A DNA stretch of 7,869 bases from positions 1-7,869 of the forward strand of contig JANMAT010000066.1 of assembly GCA_031359995.1 (NCBI GenBank). The letters are read 5' to 3'. A program made the translations under genes and the position numbers. Source of the stretch: JANMAT01 sp031359995 (GTDB taxonomy: Bacteria > Actinomycetota > Acidimicrobiia > Acidimicrobiales > Ilumatobacteraceae). Each line of letters starts with the position of its first letter. The stretch's first letter is position 1. The notes beneath the pieces are model-generated. The model ran no database searches and was not told the origin of the DNA. It saw only the letters and a list, made by a program, of their open reading frames with translations. Positions 6,001 to 7,869 of the stretch are shown piece after piece.

Positions 6001-7053
6001 TTACGCGGCCTTGAGGGGGCGTCCTTGGTAGGTCCAACGGAACGGTGCGGCCCGGCGGTTGTAGTCCTTGATGAACGCGATGATGCGGCGAGTGAGGTCG
6101 TCGACGGACACGAATTCGCCGCGTCGCAGGAGTCGGCGCTCGAGAATGGAGAAGAAGAGCTCGATCTGGTTGAGCCAGGAGGCGTGGGTCGGCGTGTAGT
6201 GGAGGTGCACTCGCGGGTTGTGCTGCAAGAGGATGTCGACCTTGTCGGTGAGGTGGGCGGAGAGGTTGTCGCAGATGCAGTGCAGGTCCATCCCGTCGGG
6301 GGTCTGGTCGATCAGGTCCCACAAGAACGTGACGAAGTTGTCCGAGCAGGTCGAGTCGGTGACCCAGGCGGCCACATCACCTTCGTGCACGTTCAAGCCG
6401 GCGAAGAGCACCACCGTGCCGTTGCGTTCGTATTCGAACTCGCGGCGCTCGGGAATGCCGGGGACCGCGGGCTTGGTCGGGTTGACGCGAGCCTTGGCCT
6501 GGATCGAGGTTTTCTCATCCACCGACCACACCACGGCGTTGGTGGGCGGGTTGAGGTACAGGCCGCACACGTCGGCGGCCTTGGCCCAGAAGTCGGGGTC
6601 GTGGCTCGTCATCCACGACTCCACCTGCCACGGCTTGAGGTCCAAGGCCCGACAGATCCGCCAGCATTGCGACGCCGACATCGGCACCCCGTGACCGGCC
6701 ATGGCCGCGGAGAGCGCGTCCATCGTCCAGCGGGTCGCCTGGTCCGGTGGCGGCTCGGTCACCGTCTTGACCAGCAGCAGCACGTCGTCATGGTCATACA
6801 CGCACGGACGCCCCGGCCGTTCCTCGTCCGCCAAGCCGGCCAGCCCGAATTCCCCATACCGCTTTCGCCACACCGCCACCTGGTTGTAATGCATCTCGAC
6901 GATCTCGCCGATATCCCGGTTCGACACGCCATCGGCGGCCAACAGCACAATCCGTGCCCGTTTCGCCAGACGAGCTTCGATCGTGCCCGCCCGGGTCCAG
7001 GACTCCAGCACGTCACGGTCACCACGACGCAACTTCAAGGCAGATAGACGCAT
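6001..7053 (-). CDS. IS630-family DDE transposase
   Basis: This is a 350-residue transposase, full length for IS630. Residues 28-70 (RLAKRARIVLLAADGVSNRD onward) form the N-terminal helix-turn-helix, with a Gly-rich linker LAGLADEERPGRP at 71-83. The catalytic triad is visible: Asp179 in VVWSVDEKTSIQA, Asp262 in HCICDNLSAHLTD, and Glu298 in THASWLNQIELFF, with 35 residues between the last two, near the D34D/E spacing of the family. It excises and inserts the element at TA sites. The start is ATG 7053; TTG 7065 would add four residues. It is transcribed against the toxin operon. No frameshift or internal stop is seen, so the copy looks functional. Confidence 0.93.
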   Translation of the reverse strand: MRLSALKLRRGDRDVLESWTRAGTIEARLAKRARIVLLAADGVSNRDIGEIVEMHYNQVAVWRKRYGEFGLAGLADEERPGRPCVYDHDDVLLLVKTVTEPPPDQATRWTMDALSAAMAGHGVPMSASQCWRICRALDLKPWQVESWMTSHDPDFWAKAADVCGLYLNPPTNAVVWSVDEKTSIQAKARVNPTKPAVPGIPERREFEYERNGTVVLFAGLNVHEGDVAAWVTDSTCSDNFVTFLWDLIDQTPDGMDLHCICDNLSAHLTDKVDILLQHNPRVHLHYTPTHASWLNQIELFFSILERRLLRRGEFVSVDDLTRRIIAFIKDYNRRAAPFRWTYQGRPLKAA

Positions 7054-7070
7054 GACAAACAGCAAACCAC

Positions 7071-7097
7071 ATCACTGTCATTTACGCGGGGATCCAC
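7071..7097 (-). repeat. IS630 right inverted repeat
   Basis: Partner of 5974-6000. It lies just upstream of the transposase start (7053 on the minus strand), so it may also overlap the transposase promoter. It is followed by the duplicated TA at 7098-7099. Confidence 0.75.
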
Positions 7098-7099
7098 TA

Positions 7100-7132
7100 G
7101 TCGTCACCGAGCACGAACTCCCCACCCCGTAG
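7100..7132 (+). pseudogene. Displaced last codons of the PIN toxin
   Basis: Ten codons (VVTEHELPTP) and TAG follow the right TA of the IS630 copy. They join in frame to codon 134 (CTA, 5971-5973) when the IS is removed. They have no start of their own. Confidence 0.75.
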
Positions 7133-7154
7133 CCAGCATCCGCGCGCAGTCCCC

Positions 7155-7683
7155 TCATAGCCAAGCGGCCGACGATGCATTCGTCGTCGCCGATGGCGGG
7201 CGCGATACGAGCGTCGATCCAGCGCGCCGCCGACGCCGGGGTTCGCCGGATCCCGAGCGGGTCGCGCTGAGCAGGCGGGTGAGTGATATCGAGTGCCACG
7301 CCCGCAGATGGGAGCGGTGCCGCCCGTCTCGGTTAGCAAGGCCGTCGGGTTGTTGGGCGGTTCGCCGCGCCAGCCGATCGACGCCGTCCACGATGATCAC
7401 AACGACAGCGGCCAGGATCGCGAGCAGGAACGTGACGTCGTCGTGGCCACGGTCGACGTCCGCGATGGCCGCGCGCGTGCCGAGTGCGACCGGGATGGCG
7501 TTGAGGGCCAGACCGACTGCACCAAGCGGTCAGATGGTTCCGAACGCGTTGGGTCGTGGCGATGAGGGGGTAGCCGACGAATGGCACCAGCCCGCTCCAG
7601 CCGTCGCCGCCTATCGACAGCACGAGCTCCTCACCATCAAGCCCGGCCGCAAGCACACTACGGACCCAACGCGACACCCACAT
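7155..7683 (-). pseudogene. Possible frameshifted membrane-protein remnant, unidentified
   Basis: No intact gene is evident between the toxin end and 7750. On the minus strand a frame from ATG 7683 reads MWVSRWVRSVLAAGLDGEEL onward to about 7526. A one-base shift near 7524 (the AA pair at 7524-7525) then moves into a frame that reads smoothly as LTAGAVGLALNAIPVALGTR and later DDVTFLLAILAAVVVIIVDG, a likely transmembrane segment, with a stop at 7155. The match across the shift is suggestive only. I recognise no family. The opposite strand also has an open frame (7293-7565), which looks like a shadow. Treat this as a weak call. Confidence 0.2.
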
Positions 7684-7749
7684 ATCATGCGAACTCGTGC
7701 GGTCCCGCCGGGCGCGTGCCCAGATCCAACTCCAGCGAGCGCGAAGCTG

Positions 7750-7869
7750 ATGCTCGTGAGCGAGATCGAGCTGCAGCGGGTACGCGAGATTGCCCTCGCG
7801 CTGCCCGAGGTCAACGAGCGCGTGAGCCACGGCGCCCCATGCTTCTTCGTTCGCGACCAGCGACCACTG
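7750..7869 (+). CDS. MmcQ/YjbR-like protein, N-terminal part (runs off window)
   Basis: Forty codons are visible: ATG 7750, then EIELQRVREIALALPEVNER and VSHGAPCFFVRDQRPL. The pattern of an initial helix followed by ALALPEV, the SHG-P-F motif and a start of a beta strand is characteristic of the MmcQ/YjbR (CyaY-fold) family of small, about 110-130 residue, DNA-binding-like proteins of poorly known role. GTG 7756 is an alternative start; no strong ribosome site is seen for either. The rest lies beyond the window. It does not seem part of the mobile cluster. Confidence 0.7.
   Translation, partial: MLVSEIELQRVREIALALPEVNERVSHGAPCFFVRDQRPL

Larger units (their letters stand above)
5974..7097 (-). 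mobile_element. Complete IS630-family insertion sequence inside the PIN toxin gene
   Basis: The element is 1124 bp, flanked by the duplicated dinucleotide TA (5972-5973 and 7098-7099), the hallmark of IS630/Tc1-mariner insertion. The ends form an ungapped imperfect inverted repeat of 27 bp (19 matches by eye): 5974-6000 starts GTGCTCCCGCGCGTAAG, and the complement of 7071-7097 starts GTGGATCCCCGCGTAAA. Both share CGCGTAA and GTGAT blocks. One intact transposase gene fills it on the minus strand. Removing the element plus one TA restores the toxin frame (CAC TGG CCA CTA GTC GTC ACC), confirming the boundaries. Confidence 0.9.

Noticed and set aside
5974..7047. Plus-strand frame through the IS as a real separate protein
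   Set aside because: It is antisense to a transposase with a complete DDE triad and shows no domain of its own. It exists only as the read-through tail of the toxin frame.
5972..7099. An 8-bp target duplication CCACTAGT around the IS
   Set aside because: Bases beyond TA are part of the inverted ends (GTG...CAC) by ungapped alignment. TA duplication is the family rule and restores the toxin frame.
7090..7101. GGATCCACTAGT resembles a cloning-vector polylinker (BamHI-SpeI)
   Set aside because: It is fully explained by the IS630 right end, the duplicated TA and the resumed toxin codons. The left junction has the matching CCACTAGT, so it is not evidence of vector contamination.
7293..7565. Plus-strand 90-codon frame
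   Set aside because: It is hydrophilic, with no ribosome site or recognisable motif, and is antisense to the hydrophobic minus-strand frame. I cannot support it as a gene.
1..7869. CRISPR array, tRNA or rRNA genes
   Set aside because: No regularly spaced direct repeats, tRNA cloverleaf or rRNA-like sequence was seen.

Overview
The window is high-GC DNA with dense, overlapping genes and GTG starts. This fits an actinobacterium, and the style of the tyrosine recombinases and of the RHH/PIN toxin-antitoxin pair points the same way. I cannot name the genus from the sequence. Almost everything here is accessory DNA, built up by one mobile element inserting into another.

Layout: (1) Positions 1-219 hold the end of an upstream fragment of a phage-type tyrosine recombinase gene, cut just after its H-x-x-R-H catalytic box. 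(2) About 4.86 kb follows (172 to 5041, counting both copies of a 7-bp repeat). This is a Tn554-type element with four translationally overlapping genes: a TnpA-like tyrosine recombinase (269-1471), a large TnpB-like tyrosine recombinase with Cys-rich ends (1468-4005), a small TnpC/DUF6262-like helix-turn-helix plus coiled-coil protein (3995-4603), and a fourth HTH-like gene (from 4600). (3) The missing C-terminus of the interrupted recombinase resumes at 5035 and ends at 5199. Removing exactly 4863 bp rejoins both halves in frame and rebuilds a normal recombinase C-terminus. (4) A strong hairpin follows at 5210-5242, then an RHH antitoxin (5366-5575) and a PIN-domain toxin (from 5572). (5) The toxin is interrupted ten codons before its end by a complete 1124-bp IS630-family element (5974-7097) flanked by a duplicated TA; its transposase is on the minus strand. 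The last toxin codons and stop lie at 7100-7132. (6) Positions 7133-7749 contain no convincing gene, only a possible frameshifted minus-strand membrane-protein remnant. (7) At 7750 the start of a MmcQ/YjbR-like gene runs off the window.

The main observation is the Tn554-like element sitting inside the catalytic motif of another recombinase gene. Its ends form an 11-bp inverted repeat (GTTTTCAGCAG) next to a 7-bp direct repeat (ACCGCCG). A circularised element would carry two perfect 11-bp inverted arms around a 4-bp centre, the classic layout of a tyrosine-recombinase core site. The fourth element gene is open through the right junction and is fused in frame to the last 54 residues of the target recombinase, including its His and nucleophilic Tyr. 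The IS630 insertion likewise makes a chimera, joining a nearly complete PIN toxin to a long antisense read-through tail.
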